Assembly (NCBI RefSeq): GCF_900187025.1
Contig: NZ_LT906478.1
Coordinates: 1,534,001-1,598,000 of the forward strand
Direction: 5' to 3'
Length of the DNA stretch: 64,000 bases
DNA from: Listeria ivanovii subsp. ivanovii
Lineage (GTDB): Bacteria > Bacillota > Bacilli > Lactobacillales > Listeriaceae
Position numbers and translations under genes: made by a program. The notes under the pieces are model-generated. The model ran no database searches, was not told where the DNA came from, and saw only the letters and a list, made by a program, of their open reading frames with translations. Shown one piece after another: positions 30,637 to 41,653 of this stretch (position 1 is its first letter; every line of letters starts with the position of its first letter).

Positions 30637-30672
30637 AATGACCTTACCATAAGGTTTCATGATAAGGTCATT
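30637..30672 (-). terminator. Hairpin (possible attenuator) between valS and folC
   Basis: Perfect 10-base arms at 30637-30646 and 30663-30672. The minus-strand side runs into TTTT and then directly into the folC ribosome site. It could lower folC expression relative to valS; the U-tract is short. Confidence 0.55.
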
Positions 30673-30679
30673 CTAGTTA

Positions 30680-33328
30680 TTACACTTCTTTTAATGTCTC
30701 AATTCGCTCAAGCACAGAAGCTTTTTTCTCAAGATAGTCTTTTTCTTTCATACGTTCTTCCACAACTACGCTTTCAGGAGCCTTACTAATAAAACGTTCA
30801 TTATTAAGTTTTCCTTGTACCCTTGCTACTTCCTTGTCCCACTTATCCAATTCTTTTTGAAGACGGGCAATTTCCACTTCTAAATCAATTAACGCTTCAA
30901 GCGGGATAAATATTTCTGCACCCGATACAACTGCGGTCATTGCGGTTTTAGAAGGGGCCACATTGAACGAAATTGTCACATGCTCTGGATTACAAAAGCG
31001 TTCAATATAAGAAATATTTTGTTCAAGAATTTTTTTATACATGTTATTTTTAGGTTTCATTTCTAGTACAATTTTTTTGCTTAGTGGTGTATTTACTTCT
31101 GCGCGAATATTCCGCACAGCGCGAATTACTTCAACAAGCATTTGCATAGACATAGATGCTTTTGAGTTCATTTGCTCTTCATTTACTTTTGGCCATTCAG
31201 AAATAGTAATAGATTCGCCTTCATGAGGTAAGTTTTGCCAGATTTCTTCGGTTACGAAAGGCATGAATGGATGTAACAAGCGCATTGTGTTATTTAATGT
31301 ATAGGCAAGTACAGAGCGAGTTGTTTGCTTCGCCACTTCATCTTCGCCATATAATGAAATTTTGGCAATCTCAATATACCAATCACAAAAGTCATCCCAA
31401 ATGAAGTTATATAGGGTTCTTCCTACTTCACCGAATTCGTATTTTTCGCCTAGAGAAGTAACTGACTGAATAGTTTCATTGAGTCGTGTCAAAATCCATT
31501 TATCACTAACTTCTGTAACATTGGATAAGTCAATTTCGTTAAATTTCATATCATTTAAATTCATTAACACAAAACGAGATGCATTCCAAATTTTATTAAT
31601 GAAGTTCCAAGTAGATTCTACTTTTTCAAAACTAAATTTCAAGTCTTGGCCAGGGGAAGAACCAGTAGCAAGTGTATATCTAAGGGAGTCTGCTCCATAT
31701 TTATCAATAACTTCAATTGGATCCACGCCATTACCAAGTGATTTAGACATTTTACGACCTTCTGCATCGCGTACTAAACCATGAATTAATGTATCTTTGA
31801 AGGGCCTTTCTCCTGTAAATTCCACTGATTGGAAAATCATTCTTGAAACCCAGAAAAAGATAATATCATAACCCGTTACTAATGTGTTAGTTGGGAAGAA
31901 ATGTTTATAATCCGGGTTTTCAGTGTCTGGCCATCCCATAGTGGAAAATGGCCATAGTGCAGAACTAAACCATGTATCCAGCACATCTTCATCTTGCTCC
32001 CAATCGGAAATGTTTTCTGGTGCTTTTTCTCCAACATAGATCTCTCCAGTTTCTTTATGATACCATGCTGGAATTCTATGTCCCCACCATAATTGGCGTG
32101 AAATACACCAATCATGAATGTTATCCATCCAGGTTTCATAAGTTTTTTCGAATCTCGCTGGAACAAAATTAACTTTATCGTCCGTTTTTTGGAGTGCCAG
32201 TGCTTCAGATGCAAGAGGTTCCATTTTCACAAACCATTGTAAAGAAAGGTATGGCTCAACAACCGCGCCAGTTCTTTCAGAGTGTCCTACAGAATGAAGA
32301 TGCGGTTCTTGCTTAATGAATAAACCTAAATCTTTAAAATCTTGAATAATTGCTTTTCTAGCTACAAAACGGTCTAATCCATCATACTTCCCAGCATGTT
32401 CATTCATTGTACCATCTTCGTGCATCACGATAATCCGAGGTAAATCATGACGATTCCCTACCTCGAAATCATTTGGATCGTGGGCAGGCGTGATTTTAAC
32501 TGCCCCAGAACCAAATTCTCTTTCGACATATTCATCGGCTACAATTGGAATTTCTCTATTCATAACAGGTAGCATAATAGTTTTACCAATTAAATGTTGG
32601 TACCTTTCATCTTTTGGATGTACGGCAACTGCAGTATCACCAGGAATTGTTTCTGGACGAGTTGTAGCAACTTCTAAATAACCAGAACCATCCGATAAAG
32701 GATATTTTAAATGATAAAAACTTCCTTCAATATCTTTATGAATAACTTCAATATCAGAAAGAGCTGTTTTAGCTTCTGGATCCCAGTTTATAATATATTG
32801 TCCACGATAAATCAGACCTTTATTATATAATTTTACAAATACTTTTTTCACTGCATCAGATAAACCATCGTCTAGTGTAAATCTTTCTCTTGAATAATCT
32901 AAACCAAGACCAAGTTTTTCCCATTGTTCGCGAATAAAGTCTGCATATTCTTCTTTCCATTCCCATGTTTTTTCAATAAAATTATCGCGTCCTAAGTCAT
33001 AGCGAGAAATATTATCTTCTTTTAATTTTGCTTCTACTTTCGCTTGAGTTGCGATACCAGCATGGTCCATTCCAGGCAGATATAGCGTATCAAATCCTTG
33101 CATTCGTTTCATACGAGTAATAATGTCTTGAAGCGTTGTATCCCAAGCATGTCCTAAATGGAGTTTGCCAGTTACATTTGGTGGTGGAATAACGATACTA
33201 TATGGTTTTTTATCGGTATTTCCTTCTGCTTTGAAGAACTCTTTTTCTAACCACCATTTATACTTGCCGGCTTCTACATTACTTGGCTCATATTTTGTAG
33301 GCATATTAATTTCATTTTGTTCTGTCAT
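30680..33328 (-). CDS. valS: Valyl-tRNA synthetase (882 aa)
   Basis: Class Ia synthetase that charges tRNA-Val. The HIGH-type motif is [15 protein letters not shown] (about 44-58) and the KMSKS motif is [14 protein letters not shown] (about 526-539). An editing CP1 domain lies between, with [17 protein letters not shown] (about 217-233). A C-terminal coiled-coil arm (about 810-880) is typical for ValRS. The start is the ATG at 33328, 6 bases after AGGAGGA; an in-frame TTG upstream precedes the ribosome site. Controlled by the T-box leader upstream. Confidence 0.97.
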   Translation of the reverse strand: MTEQNEINMPTKYEPSNVEAGKYKWWLEKEFFKAEGNTDKKPYSIVIPPPNVTGKLHLGHAWDTTLQDIITRMKRMQGFDTLYLPGMDHAGIATQAKVEAKLKEDNISRYDLGRDNFIEKTWEWKEEYADFIREQWEKLGLGLDYSRERFTLDDGLSDAVKKVFVKLYNKGLIYRGQYIINWDPEAKTALSDIEVIHKDIEGSFYHLKYPLSDGSGYLEVATTRPETIPGDTAVAVHPKDERYQHLIGKTIMLPVMNREIPIVADEYVEREFGSGAVKITPAHDPNDFEVGNRHDLPRIIVMHEDGTMNEHAGKYDGLDRFVARKAIIQDFKDLGLFIKQEPHLHSVGHSERTGAVVEPYLSLQWFVKMEPLASEALALQKTDDKVNFVPARFEKTYETWMDNIHDWCISRQLWWGHRIPAWYHKETGEIYVGEKAPENISDWEQDEDVLDTWFSSALWPFSTMGWPDTENPDYKHFFPTNTLVTGYDIIFFWVSRMIFQSVEFTGERPFKDTLIHGLVRDAEGRKMSKSLGNGVDPIEVIDKYGADSLRYTLATGSSPGQDLKFSFEKVESTWNFINKIWNASRFVLMNLNDMKFNEIDLSNVTEVSDKWILTRLNETIQSVTSLGEKYEFGEVGRTLYNFIWDDFCDWYIEIAKISLYGEDEVAKQTTRSVLAYTLNNTMRLLHPFMPFVTEEIWQNLPHEGESITISEWPKVNEEQMNSKASMSMQMLVEVIRAVRNIRAEVNTPLSKKIVLEMKPKNNMYKKILEQNISYIERFCNPEHVTISFNVAPSKTAMTAVVSGAEIFIPLEALIDLEVEIARLQKELDKWDKEVARVQGKLNNERFISKAPESVVVEERMKEKDYLEKKASVLERIETLKEV

Positions 33329-33349
33329 AATGATTCCTCCTTTTTTGGG

Positions 33350-33613
33350 CAAAATAAAAAACTCTCTTCATCCTAATAAAAGGACGAAAAGAGTATTATT
33401 CGCGGTACCACCTTTTTACCCACAGAAAAAATGCAGGCACTTCATTGTGTTAACGATAGAGAAAATCTACCGGTTATTCCCTACTAGAATTTCAGGAAAA
33501 CTGCTCCAAGGCTACCTTCAGTTATTATTTTTGAAAGCTCGCACCAACCGCTTTCTCTCTTAAAAAAATAAATCCCTTACTCTTCCTCTTCACTGCATTT
33601 AGTTCTATATCTA
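33350..33613 (-). promoter_or_regulatory. T-box riboswitch leader of valS
   Basis: Transcript leader of about 260 bases with a T-box core GGTGGTACCGCG (complement of 33401-33412). A terminator follows, with arms 33361-33374 and 33381-33394, and a T-rich run. A specifier candidate GTA (valine) is the complement of 33513-33515, directly followed by GCCTTGGA. The thrS leader carries the equivalent ACCTTGG immediately after a threonine codon, supporting the reading. Uncharged tRNA-Val would pair with the specifier and T-box and prevent termination. Confidence 0.9.
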
Positions 33614-33619
33614 AAAATA

Positions 33620-33648
33620 ATTTTAACAAATCTTCCTAGTTTCGTCAA
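33620..33648 (-). promoter_or_regulatory. Promoter of the valS T-box transcript
   Basis: Minus-strand TTGACG (complement of 33643-33648), a 17-base spacer and TAAAAT (complement of 33620-33625). The -35 overlaps the hemL stop codon, so valS starts its own transcript right at the end of the heme operon. Confidence 0.7.
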
Positions 33649-34937
33649 TTAGCGCGAAGTTTTTTACACGTGTAATCAAAAGCTTCTAGCGTTAAATCAA
33701 TTTCTTTTTCTGTGTGCATTGTCGAAATAAAGACCCCTTCAAATTGCGATGGAGGTAAAAAGATTCCTTGTACAAGCATTTCTCGGTAATAATTGCTGAA
33801 GAATTCTAGATCACTTGTTTTCGCTGTATCAAAATTGATAACTTTTTGATCAGTGAAGAAAAAGCCAAACATCGAACCAGCTTTGTTGATTGCAAGTGGA
33901 ACCTCTCTTCTAACGGAAATTTCTTTTAGGCCTTCCTCCATCCGCTTAATTAGCGCTCGGAAATAATCATAGTGTTGTGGCGTAAGCTGTCTTACCGTTT
34001 CAAATCCGGCATTCATCGCTAACGGATTTCCAGATAAGGTTCCAGCTTGATAAATAGACCCTGCAGGAGCAATTTGTTCCATAATTTCTTTCTTGCCTCC
34101 ATACGCACCAACGGGAAGACCCCCGCCAATCACTTTTCCTAAACAAGTGATATCAGGTGTAACAACATAATATCCTTGGGCAGAATAATAATCAACACGA
34201 AAGCCTGTCATTACTTCATCAAATATAAGCAGTGAACCATATTTGGTAGTCAGTTCTCGTAGACCTTCTAAAAAGCCCTCAATTGGAGGAACGACACCCA
34301 TGTTACCTGCAACTGGTTCCACAATTACAGCAGCAATTTCTTCCCCAAATTTTTCAAAAGCTAGTTTTGCCCCTTCAACATCATTATATGGAACGGTAAT
34401 AGTATCAGCGGCAAGTCCTTTTGTAACACCGGGAGAGTCGGGTAGTCCAAGTGTTGCGACGCCTGAACCAGCTTTAATTAATAAAGAATCGCCGTGACCA
34501 TGATAGCTACCTTCAAACTTTAAAATTTTATCTCTTTTAGTATAACCACGTGCCAATCGAATAGCACTCATGGTTGCTTCTGTTCCTGAAGAAACCATTC
34601 GAACGATTTCAATAGAAGGAACACGTTCAATAACTAGTTTTGCAAGTTCTGTTTCAATTTCAGTTGGTGTCCCAAAACTAGTTCCTTTCATCGCGGCTGA
34701 TGTGATTGCACTGACAACAGCAGGATTTGCATGACCTAAAATTAGTGGGCCCCAAGATAAAACATAGTCAATATAATCATTTCCATCAATATCTGAAATA
34801 TAAGCACCTTTTCCGTGGTCCATAAAGACAGGCGAGGCATCCACGGAATTGAATGCACGAACCGGACTGTTTACTCCACCTGGTAAGACTTTTTTCGATT
34901 CTTTAAAAGCTTTCTCGGATTTCGGATAGTTTCCCAA
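33645..34937 (-). CDS. hemL: Glutamate-1-semialdehyde 2,1-aminomutase (430 aa)
   Basis: PLP enzyme that isomerises glutamate-1-semialdehyde to 5-aminolevulinate. Motifs include [12 protein letters not shown] near the start, [16 protein letters not shown] (about 117-132), the Asp-containing [12 protein letters not shown] (about 239-250) and the PLP lysine in [15 protein letters not shown] (about 266-280). Last gene of hemACDBL. No clear terminator follows it, and its stop overlaps the valS promoter. Confidence 0.97.
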   Translation of the reverse strand: MGNYPKSEKAFKESKKVLPGGVNSPVRAFNSVDASPVFMDHGKGAYISDIDGNDYIDYVLSWGPLILGHANPAVVSAITSAAMKGTSFGTPTEIETELAKLVIERVPSIEIVRMVSSGTEATMSAIRLARGYTKRDKILKFEGSYHGHGDSLLIKAGSGVATLGLPDSPGVTKGLAADTITVPYNDVEGAKLAFEKFGEEIAAVIVEPVAGNMGVVPPIEGFLEGLRELTTKYGSLLIFDEVMTGFRVDYYSAQGYYVVTPDITCLGKVIGGGLPVGAYGGKKEIMEQIAPAGSIYQAGTLSGNPLAMNAGFETVRQLTPQHYDYFRALIKRMEEGLKEISVRREVPLAINKAGSMFGFFFTDQKVINFDTAKTSDLEFFSNYYREMLVQGIFLPPSQFEGVFISTMHTEKEIDLTLEAFDYTCKKLRAN

Positions 34938-34949
34938 ATTGCTCGCCTC

Positions 34950-35924
34950 CTATTTATTTAAGTATTTAGACACATCTTTTGCAAAATAAGTGATAATTAG
35001 TGATGCTCCTGCACGTTTCATACTTGTTAACATTTCTAAAACAATACGTTCTTCGTCTATCCAACCATTTTGTGCAGCAGCTTTTACCATTGCATACTCG
35101 CCACTAACATTGTAGGCTACAACTGGTAAGCGGGTATTATTTTTAACATCTCGCATAATATCAAGGTAAGACAAGGAAGGTTTCACAATTAAAAAATCTG
35201 CTCCTTCCTGCTCATCAGAAATTGCTTCACGAAGGGCTTCTTCCCTATTAGCTGGATCCATTTGATAAGACTTTCTATCGCCAAATTGTGGTGCACTTCC
35301 GGCTGCATCGCGAAATGGGCCATAAAAAGCAGAAGCATATTTCACAGCATATGACATAATCGGGATATCTTGAAAGCCTGCCTCATCAAGTCCTTCACGA
35401 ATAATTTGTACAAAACCATCCATCATATTAGAGGGAGCAATAATATCTGCCCCTGCCGAAGCTTGACTGATCGCTGTTTTTTGCAGTAATTTTAGTGATT
35501 CATCATTTAAAATTTCTCCCTCTTGAATAACTCCACAGTGACCATGATCGGTAAATTCGCACAAACAAGTATCAGCAACTACAAGCATTTCAGGAAAACT
35601 AGTTTTGATTAGCCGAGTTGCTTCTTGGATAATGCCATGATCATGATAAGCTTGCGTGCCAATTGCGTCTTTTTCTGCTGGAATGCCAAATAAAATAACA
35701 GCTTTAATACCAAGATTTTGGATGCTCTTAATTTCTTGTTTTAATTCATGGAGTGGAAACTGAAAAACTCCTGGCATAGAAACCACTTCTGTTTTTGGCT
35801 CTTTTCCATCTTTCACAAAGATAGGATAAATTAAATCATCTGTATGTAAAATGGTTTCTCTAACTAAATCTCTCATCACACTTGTTTTTCTTAAACGACG
35901 ATGTCTATCAAATTGATTTTTCAT
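34950..35924 (-). CDS. hemB: Delta-aminolevulinic acid dehydratase (324 aa)
   Basis: Condenses two 5-aminolevulinates to porphobilinogen. The zinc-binding cysteine cluster [12 protein letters not shown] (about 119-130) is intact. The Schiff-base lysines sit in [15 protein letters not shown] (about 191-205) and [12 protein letters not shown] (about 245-256). Overlaps the hemD stop by 4 bases. Confidence 0.97.
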   Translation of the reverse strand: MKNQFDRHRRLRKTSVMRDLVRETILHTDDLIYPIFVKDGKEPKTEVVSMPGVFQFPLHELKQEIKSIQNLGIKAVILFGIPAEKDAIGTQAYHDHGIIQEATRLIKTSFPEMLVVADTCLCEFTDHGHCGVIQEGEILNDESLKLLQKTAISQASAGADIIAPSNMMDGFVQIIREGLDEAGFQDIPIMSYAVKYASAFYGPFRDAAGSAPQFGDRKSYQMDPANREEALREAISDEQEGADFLIVKPSLSYLDIMRDVKNNTRLPVVAYNVSGEYAMVKAAAQNGWIDEERIVLEMLTSMKRAGASLIITYFAKDVSKYLNK

Positions 35925-36643
35925 TTGTACTCCTCCTGTATAATCAAATCAGCTAAGTGCTTCATGGTGAATGTTTCTGCTTGGTAAGTTACATCCCATC
36001 CGTCCGTAACAATTGCTTTTGTTGTTACATTACCGATGGAAGCGATTCGCCAGTTTTCTTTTTGGTTTGGGAAGTTTTTTGCCACTGCATTGAAGCTCTT
36101 CCAAGCAGATGGACTAGCAAAGATGATGATTTGCTTTTCATCTCGAGCAAAAATAGTGATTAATTCTAGCCTTGACGCTGTTGGGACAATCGTTTCATAT
36201 AATTCGACCGGGAAAACAAAATAACCTTTTTCATTAAGTGTCTCTTCTATTACCGTTCTGCTTAAATTGCTCTTAGGCAGTAAAATACTCGTTTTTTCTG
36301 GATATTGATTTAACCATTCAGTAAGAAAAATTTCTGTTTGATATACAGATGGAATAAAACTCGGAGAAAAACCATATTCAGCTAATTTTTCTCTTGTTTG
36401 CTCCCCAATCACTGCATATTTATAGGGTTGGATGACATTTTGCCTTGCGAAAAAATACGTAACAGCATTAGCGCTTGTAAAGAAAATCCATTCTGCTTCT
36501 AGTTGTATTGAAGTAAAAGAAACATTTTTTGGTCTTGTTTCAATCAATGGCACTTGTTCTACTTCAAATCCATTTTGATTAAAATACGTTTGCCATTTTT
36601 CATTTTTATTTGCTTCTCTTGTCAAAATTATTTTTTTTATCAT
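35921..36643 (-). CDS. hemD: Uroporphyrinogen-III synthase (240 aa)
   Basis: Closes hydroxymethylbilane with ring D inversion. Sequence conservation in this family is low; the call rests on length, on two alternating domains with the [14 protein letters not shown] stretch (about 52-65) and [15 protein letters not shown] (about 172-186), and on its place between hemC and hemB. Overlaps both neighbours by 4 bases, a sign of tight coupling. Confidence 0.92.
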   Translation of the reverse strand: MIKKIILTREANKNEKWQTYFNQNGFEVEQVPLIETRPKNVSFTSIQLEAEWIFFTSANAVTYFFARQNVIQPYKYAVIGEQTREKLAEYGFSPSFIPSVYQTEIFLTEWLNQYPEKTSILLPKSNLSRTVIEETLNEKGYFVFPVELYETIVPTASRLELITIFARDEKQIIIFASPSAWKSFNAVAKNFPNQKENWRIASIGNVTTKAIVTDGWDVTYQAETFTMKHLADLIIQEEYK

Positions 36644-37569
36644 GAATTTCTCAACTCATTGATAATCGAAGCGGCACCTTCACTAAGTAGCGATTCTGCC
36701 ACTTGATTGCCAATTGTCGCCGGATTTTCTCCTGATTGCTCAGCCGACAGAATTGTAGTGCCATCCGAATTTCCAACTAACCCTTTAAAGTGGACTATGC
36801 CATCTGTTTTTGTTGCAAAACCGGCTATTGGAACTTCACAACCACCATTTAATTTTTTCAAGAAGACTCGTTCCGCCTCCACACAAACACCTGTTTCTTC
36901 GTGATGAATGGATGCTAGCATATCACAAATTTGTTGGTCACTTTCTCTGCATTCAATTGCAAGCGCACCTTGACCGACAGCTGGTAAACAAAGCTCAGGA
37001 GGAATGTCTTCTAATTTTAAAGTGGTATTCTCTAACCAGCCCATTCGTGCTAAGCCTGCTTTCGCTAAGATAATGGCATCAAAATTTTCAGCGTGTAATT
37101 TTTGAAGTCGTGTATCAATGTTGCCACGAATCGGTTTAATAACAAAATCTGGACGGTGTCTTAGTATTTGTGCTGCACGTCTCAAACTACTTGTCCCGAT
37201 AACCGCGCCTTTCGGTAAATCTTTAAAAGTTGCTACTGTATTAAAAACGAAACAATCTAGTGCGGATTCACGCTTTGGTATTGCGCCAATCGTAAGCCCT
37301 TTTTTCAAACTTGAAGGGATATCCTTCATACTGTGTACAGCAAAATCAATCAAGCCATCACTTAAAGCTTGTTCAACTTCAGATACAAATAATCCTTTTC
37401 CGCCAACTTTGCTAAGTGTGACATCCAGGATGCGATCTCCTTTTGTTACGATTTCTTTTATTTCAAAATCAATTGATGGATAGTTTGCTTTTAATCTTGC
37501 TATTACCCACCCCGACTGCGTTAGTGCTAATTTACTGCGTCTAGAGCCAACAATTATTTTACGTTTCAT
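36640..37569 (-). CDS. hemC: Porphobilinogen deaminase (309 aa)
   Basis: Builds the linear tetrapyrrole from four porphobilinogens. N-terminal GSRRSKLALTQ (about 8-18), HSMKDIPS (about 78-85), GTSSLRRAAQ (about 125-134), IRGNIDTRL (about 144-152) and the dipyrromethane-cofactor Cys in NGGCEVPIAGFA (about 236-247). Overlaps hemA by 4 bases. HemX, found between hemA and hemC in Bacillus subtilis, is absent. Confidence 0.97.
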   Translation of the reverse strand: MKRKIIVGSRRSKLALTQSGWVIARLKANYPSIDFEIKEIVTKGDRILDVTLSKVGGKGLFVSEVEQALSDGLIDFAVHSMKDIPSSLKKGLTIGAIPKRESALDCFVFNTVATFKDLPKGAVIGTSSLRRAAQILRHRPDFVIKPIRGNIDTRLQKLHAENFDAIILAKAGLARMGWLENTTLKLEDIPPELCLPAVGQGALAIECRESDQQICDMLASIHHEETGVCVEAERVFLKKLNGGCEVPIAGFATKTDGIVHFKGLVGNSDGTTILSAEQSGENPATIGNQVAESLLSEGAASIINELRNS

Positions 37570-38873
37570 GTATTACTCCTCGTTTCAGCTTGTTCTTTTT
37601 CTGGTGCTGGTACGCCTTCTAAACCAAAGATTCGTTTGAAATGTGTAATGCTTAAATCCGCATCGGCTTCTATAGACATTTCTTTTAACTCTGATATTGG
37701 TTGTTTCAACATTTGATTAATGATGCTTTTCATGTGTTTACCAATTTGAATATATTCACGCTCTGTTAAACCAGGTAACTTATTCTCTAGACTTGACATG
37801 GTTACTTCTTGCATGTCTAAAGCTTTTTCTCTGAGCTCGCGAATAACTGGGACGACTCCAAGCTGTTTCTCCCACTCAAAAAAGGTTTGAACTTCTGCCT
37901 CAATTGTTTCTTCTAAATCGGAGACAATTCGCTTACGTTCCATAGAATTAGCAGTAACCACTCCTGCTAAGTCATCAATGTCATATAGATGGAAATTGGG
38001 AATATATGAACAATCATGTTCAACATTTCGTGGTAAGCCAATGTCAATAACAAGCAAAGAACTTGCTTTTTGTTCCATTAAAAGATGCATATCAGCATGT
38101 TTGATAATTGGTTCCGAAGCACTAGTTGAGACGAGAACAATATCCGCTAACAGTAAGTGGGCATTCATTTCTTCATATGTACCTACTTTTGCTTGAAAAC
38201 GACTTGCAAGTGCTTCTCCTTTTATTTTTGTTCGGTTGATGACAGTGATATCATGAATACCACTTCCGGCAAGGTTCTGTAGCGCTAATTCGCTCATTTC
38301 GCCAGCGCCCACGAGAACGATCTTTTTATTCTCTAAAGTACCATATAATTTTTTAGCAACTTCGACAGCCGCATAGCTAACAGAAACAGCATTTTCATTA
38401 ATTTTTGTATAATGATGTACTTTTTTAGCAAAAGTAACTACTTCACGGAAAAGTTTATTTAAAAGTGTTCCGGTAGTCCCAGTTTGCTTAGCGATTTCAA
38501 AAGCATGTTTTACTTGACCGAGAATTTGTGTTTCTCCTAAAACCAATGAATCAAGCCCCGCTGTTACTTTATATAAGTGATTTACAGCAAGAGATTCTTC
38601 ATGGAAAAATAAATATGGTTCGATTTTTTTCATCTCCATTTGAAACCAGTTTGCCATAAAGCGTTTTAAATAGTATCTGCCGGTATGTAATTGATCTACA
38701 ACTGCGACAATTTCTGTTCGATTGCATGTCGAAATAATAACATTTTCGAGGATGCTTTTTTCCTGTAATAATGTTACTAGCGCCATTTCTTCTTCTGTTT
38801 CTTTAAAAACTAATTTTTCGCGGATGTCGATTGGTGCTGTGTGGTGATTCAGCCCCATGGTGAGAATAAACAT
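37566..38873 (-). CDS. hemA: Glutamyl-tRNA reductase (435 aa)
   Basis: Reduces glutamyl-tRNA to glutamate-1-semialdehyde, the first and usually rate-limiting step of heme synthesis. The catalytic Cys is in STCNRTEI near residue 50; GLDSLVLGETQILGQVK (about 105-121) and NADPH motif VLVGAGEMSELA (about 184-195) are present. The C-terminal dimerisation domain ends the protein. AGGAGGA lies 7 bases before the ATG. First gene of hemACDBL. Confidence 0.97.
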   Translation of the reverse strand: MFILTMGLNHHTAPIDIREKLVFKETEEEMALVTLLQEKSILENVIISTCNRTEIVAVVDQLHTGRYYLKRFMANWFQMEMKKIEPYLFFHEESLAVNHLYKVTAGLDSLVLGETQILGQVKHAFEIAKQTGTTGTLLNKLFREVVTFAKKVHHYTKINENAVSVSYAAVEVAKKLYGTLENKKIVLVGAGEMSELALQNLAGSGIHDITVINRTKIKGEALASRFQAKVGTYEEMNAHLLLADIVLVSTSASEPIIKHADMHLLMEQKASSLLVIDIGLPRNVEHDCSYIPNFHLYDIDDLAGVVTANSMERKRIVSDLEETIEAEVQTFFEWEKQLGVVPVIRELREKALDMQEVTMSSLENKLPGLTEREYIQIGKHMKSIINQMLKQPISELKEMSIEADADLSITHFKRIFGLEGVPAPEKEQAETRSNT

Positions 38874-38910
38874 TCGATAATCCTCCTAAAATTAAATTGA
38901 ACTCTTCATT

Positions 38911-38939
38911 ATTTTACCACTTTTCTAAGTGGACACCAA
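38911..38939 (-). promoter_or_regulatory. hemA promoter with perfect dyad in the spacer
   Basis: Minus-strand TTGGTG (complement of 38934-38939), a 17-base spacer and TAAAAT (complement of 38911-38916). The spacer holds a perfect inverted repeat, CCACTT-N4-AAGTGG (38917-38932). The position between -35 and -10 is a classic operator site. It does not look like the PerR or Fur box consensus. Confidence 0.55.
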
Positions 38940-38964
38940 ATAGTCCGTTTGTGCATTTGAACGG

Positions 38965-38995
38965 AAAAAAGAGCTGGATTTTTCATTCCAACTCT
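38965..38995 (-). terminator. Terminator of engB
   Basis: Nine-base arms at 38970-38978 and 38987-38995 (one G-U) are followed by six T on the minus strand. It lies just after the engB stop and upstream of the hemA promoter. Confidence 0.85.
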
Positions 38996-39000
38996 TCCAA

Positions 39001-39585
39001 TTATTCCATTCCTTCTTTGATATATTGCCACGCTTCGTCTTTTCCCATTTTTGTTTCTGAGGAAAATAACACAAATTTGTCATCCGGATCAAAATCAAGT
39101 GTTTCACGAACAATTTTGGCATTTTTGTGCCATTTACTCCGTGGGATTTTGTCTGCTTTGGTAGCTACGACAATCACTGGGATTTCATAATACTTTAGAA
39201 ATTCATACATCATTCGATCATCTTCGGTTGGTTTATGTCGCAGGTCAACAATTTGAATGACGCCACGAAGCTGTTCTCGGGAAGTGATATACGTTTCAAT
39301 CATGACGCCCCATTTTTCTCGCTCTGTTTTAGAAACTTTTGCGAAACCGTAACCTGGTACATCTACAAAGAAAAGCGCTTCTTCAATTTTATAAAAATTT
39401 AGTGTTTGTGTTTTGCCTGGTTTTTGTGAAATTCTTGCCATACTTTTGCGGCGAATCATCGTATTAATAAATGATGATTTTCCAACATTCGATCTGCCGG
39501 CAAGCGCATATTCTGGAATGTCCGTTTCTGGGTATTGTTCTGGTCGAACGGCGCTTATGATTAGTTCTACATTATTTACATCCAT
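39001..39585 (-). CDS. engB: Ribosome biogenesis GTPase YsxC/EngB (194 aa)
   Basis: Essential small GTPase for late 50S assembly. P-loop [13 protein letters not shown] (about 30-42), switch [10 protein letters not shown] (about 75-84), TKAD (about 143-146) and SSET (about 173-176) nucleotide motifs. Usual length. Bacillus has it next to lonA and hemA; here it lies between thrS and hemA. Confidence 0.96.
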   Translation of the reverse strand: MDVNNVELIISAVRPEQYPETDIPEYALAGRSNVGKSSFINTMIRRKSMARISQKPGKTQTLNFYKIEEALFFVDVPGYGFAKVSKTEREKWGVMIETYITSREQLRGVIQIVDLRHKPTEDDRMMYEFLKYYEIPVIVVATKADKIPRSKWHKNAKIVRETLDFDPDDKFVLFSSETKMGKDEAWQYIKEGME

Positions 39586-39655
39586 TATTTTCCATCCTGT
39601 TCTATTCGTTATCTTTTACTAGTATAACGGAAAAAGAGGAAAAAAGCACCATGTA

Positions 39656-39685
39656 AAAATACTGCCCCATTTCGGAACAGTATTT
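39656..39685 (-). terminator. Terminator of thrS
   Basis: Arms of 8-9 bases at 39656-39664 and 39678-39685, followed by a T run on the minus strand, 5 bases after the thrS stop. Confidence 0.8.
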
Positions 39686-39690
39686 CACCC

Positions 39691-41613
39691 TTAATATTTA
39701 CTTACTTCTGCTACTACTTGTGCAATGAATTCATCTAAATCCATTGTTTCAGAATCCTTGGAACCGTAGCGACGAACATTTACAGTATCAGATTCCATTT
39801 CTTGATCACCTAGCACTAATGCATAAGGAATTTTCTTTGTTTGTGCTTCGCGGATTTTGTAGCCTAATTTTTCATTACGATCATCTACTTCAGCGCGAAG
39901 TCCTGCACGTTGTAATTTATCTTGTACGCCTTTTGCATAAGCTAAATGAGCATCTGCGTTTACTGGAATCAGTTCCAGTTGTATAGGAGCAAGCCATGTT
40001 GGAAAAGCCCCTTTGTATTCTTCAATTAAATAAGCAACAAATCGTTCCATCGTTGAAACTACTCCACGATGAATAACGACTGGACGATGTTTTTCACCAT
40101 CTTCGCCAATGTAAGTTAAGTCAAAGCGTTCTGGAAGTAAGAAATCTAGTTGAACTGTTGAAAGGGTTTCTTCTTTTCCTATAGCTGTTTTTACTTGAAC
40201 ATCCAGTTTAGGACCATAAAAAGCCGCTTCTCCGTCTGCTTCAAAATAATCCATGCCCATTTCGTCCATAGCTGATTTAAGCATTGTTTGCGCTTTTTCC
40301 CACATGGCGTCATCATCGAAATATTTTTCTGTATTTTTAGGATCGCGATAGCTTAAACGGAAGGAGTAATCTGTAATGTCAAAGTCTTTATACACTTCCA
40401 GAATGAGCTCTACAACACGTTTAAATTCATCTTTAATTTGATCCGGACGAACAAACACGTGCGCATCATTTAATGTCATACCTCGAACACGTTGGAGTCC
40501 TGAAAGCGCCCCACTCATTTCATAACGATGCATCATTCCAAGTTCAGCGATACGGATTGGTAACTCGCGGTAACTATGGATATCATTTTTATAAATCATC
40601 ATATGGTGCGGACAGTTCATTGGGCGTAAAACAAGTTCTTCATTGTCCATTTTCATTGTTGGGAACATGTCTTCATGGTAATGATCCCAGTGTCCACTAG
40701 TCTTATACAGCTCGACATTCGCCATAATCGGAGTGTAAACATGGTTATAACCAAGACGTTCTTCTTTATCCACAATATAACGTTCGATAACGCGACGAAT
40801 AGTAGCACCTTTTGGTAACCAAAGTGGTAAGCCTTGACCAACTTCAATACTATTAGTAAATAGTTCTAACTCTTTACCAAGTTTACGATGATCACGTTCT
40901 TTTGCTTCTTTTTGCATTTGAATAAATTCTTTTAAGCCGTTTTTGTCAAAGAACGCTGTACCATAAATACGTTGAAGCATTTTGTTATTGCTATCCCCAC
41001 GCCAATATGCACCGGCCACGCTTAATAATTTGAATACTTGGATTTTACCAGTAGAAGGAACATGCACACCACGACAAAGGTCAAAAAATTCACCTTGTGT
41101 ATAAATTGTCACTGTTTCATCGGCTGGAATAGCTTCGATTAGTTCTAATTTGTATTCATCACCAATTGCTTTAAAACGTTTAATTGCTTCTTCACGAGAA
41201 ACAACTTCACGTTCAATTGGCACATTTTCACGAACGATTTTTTGCATCTCTTTTTCAATTTCTACTAAAGATTCATCACTGATCACTGCTTCTGTATCAA
41301 TATCATAATAAAAACCAGAATCAATCGCTGGGCCAACACCAAATTTCACATCTGGATAAAGGCGTTTAAGTGCTTGTGCCATTAAATGAGCTGTACTGTG
41401 GCGCAAGATACCGAGTGCATCCTCATGATCAGGCGTTACGATTTCGATGGCTCCGTCTTCATGAATCGGCGTTACTAAATCAAGTAATTCCCCGTTAAGT
41501 TTACCTGCTAGTGCTTTCTTTTTTAACCCTGGGCTAATGGAAAAAGCGATATCTGCTGTTGAAACGCCAGGCTCAAATTCTTTTACTGCGCCGTCTGGAA
41601 ATGTGATTTTCAT
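39691..41613 (-). CDS. thrS: Threonyl-tRNA synthetase (640 aa)
   Basis: Class II synthetase charging tRNA-Thr. Order: N-terminal TGS domain (1-60), editing domain with the HSTAHL motif (about 72-77) and a CRGVH zinc-type site (about 177-181), then the catalytic core with motif 2 ([12 protein letters not shown], about 360-371), zinc-ligand Cys in RPMNCPHHM (about 334-342) and motif 3 near 510-530. An anticodon-binding domain completes it. Controlled by its own promoter and T-box. Confidence 0.97.
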   Translation of the reverse strand: MKITFPDGAVKEFEPGVSTADIAFSISPGLKKKALAGKLNGELLDLVTPIHEDGAIEIVTPDHEDALGILRHSTAHLMAQALKRLYPDVKFGVGPAIDSGFYYDIDTEAVISDESLVEIEKEMQKIVRENVPIEREVVSREEAIKRFKAIGDEYKLELIEAIPADETVTIYTQGEFFDLCRGVHVPSTGKIQVFKLLSVAGAYWRGDSNNKMLQRIYGTAFFDKNGLKEFIQMQKEAKERDHRKLGKELELFTNSIEVGQGLPLWLPKGATIRRVIERYIVDKEERLGYNHVYTPIMANVELYKTSGHWDHYHEDMFPTMKMDNEELVLRPMNCPHHMMIYKNDIHSYRELPIRIAELGMMHRYEMSGALSGLQRVRGMTLNDAHVFVRPDQIKDEFKRVVELILEVYKDFDITDYSFRLSYRDPKNTEKYFDDDAMWEKAQTMLKSAMDEMGMDYFEADGEAAFYGPKLDVQVKTAIGKEETLSTVQLDFLLPERFDLTYIGEDGEKHRPVVIHRGVVSTMERFVAYLIEEYKGAFPTWLAPIQLELIPVNADAHLAYAKGVQDKLQRAGLRAEVDDRNEKLGYKIREAQTKKIPYALVLGDQEMESDTVNVRRYGSKDSETMDLDEFIAQVVAEVSKY

Positions 41614-41653
41614 ACTAATCTCTCCTTTATTATTTTTAATGGTTAGGAGGGCA

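Noticed and set aside
33165-33563. 132-codon plus-strand open frame over the valS start and T-box
   Set aside because: It is antisense to the valS N-terminus and to the structured leader; no independent support.
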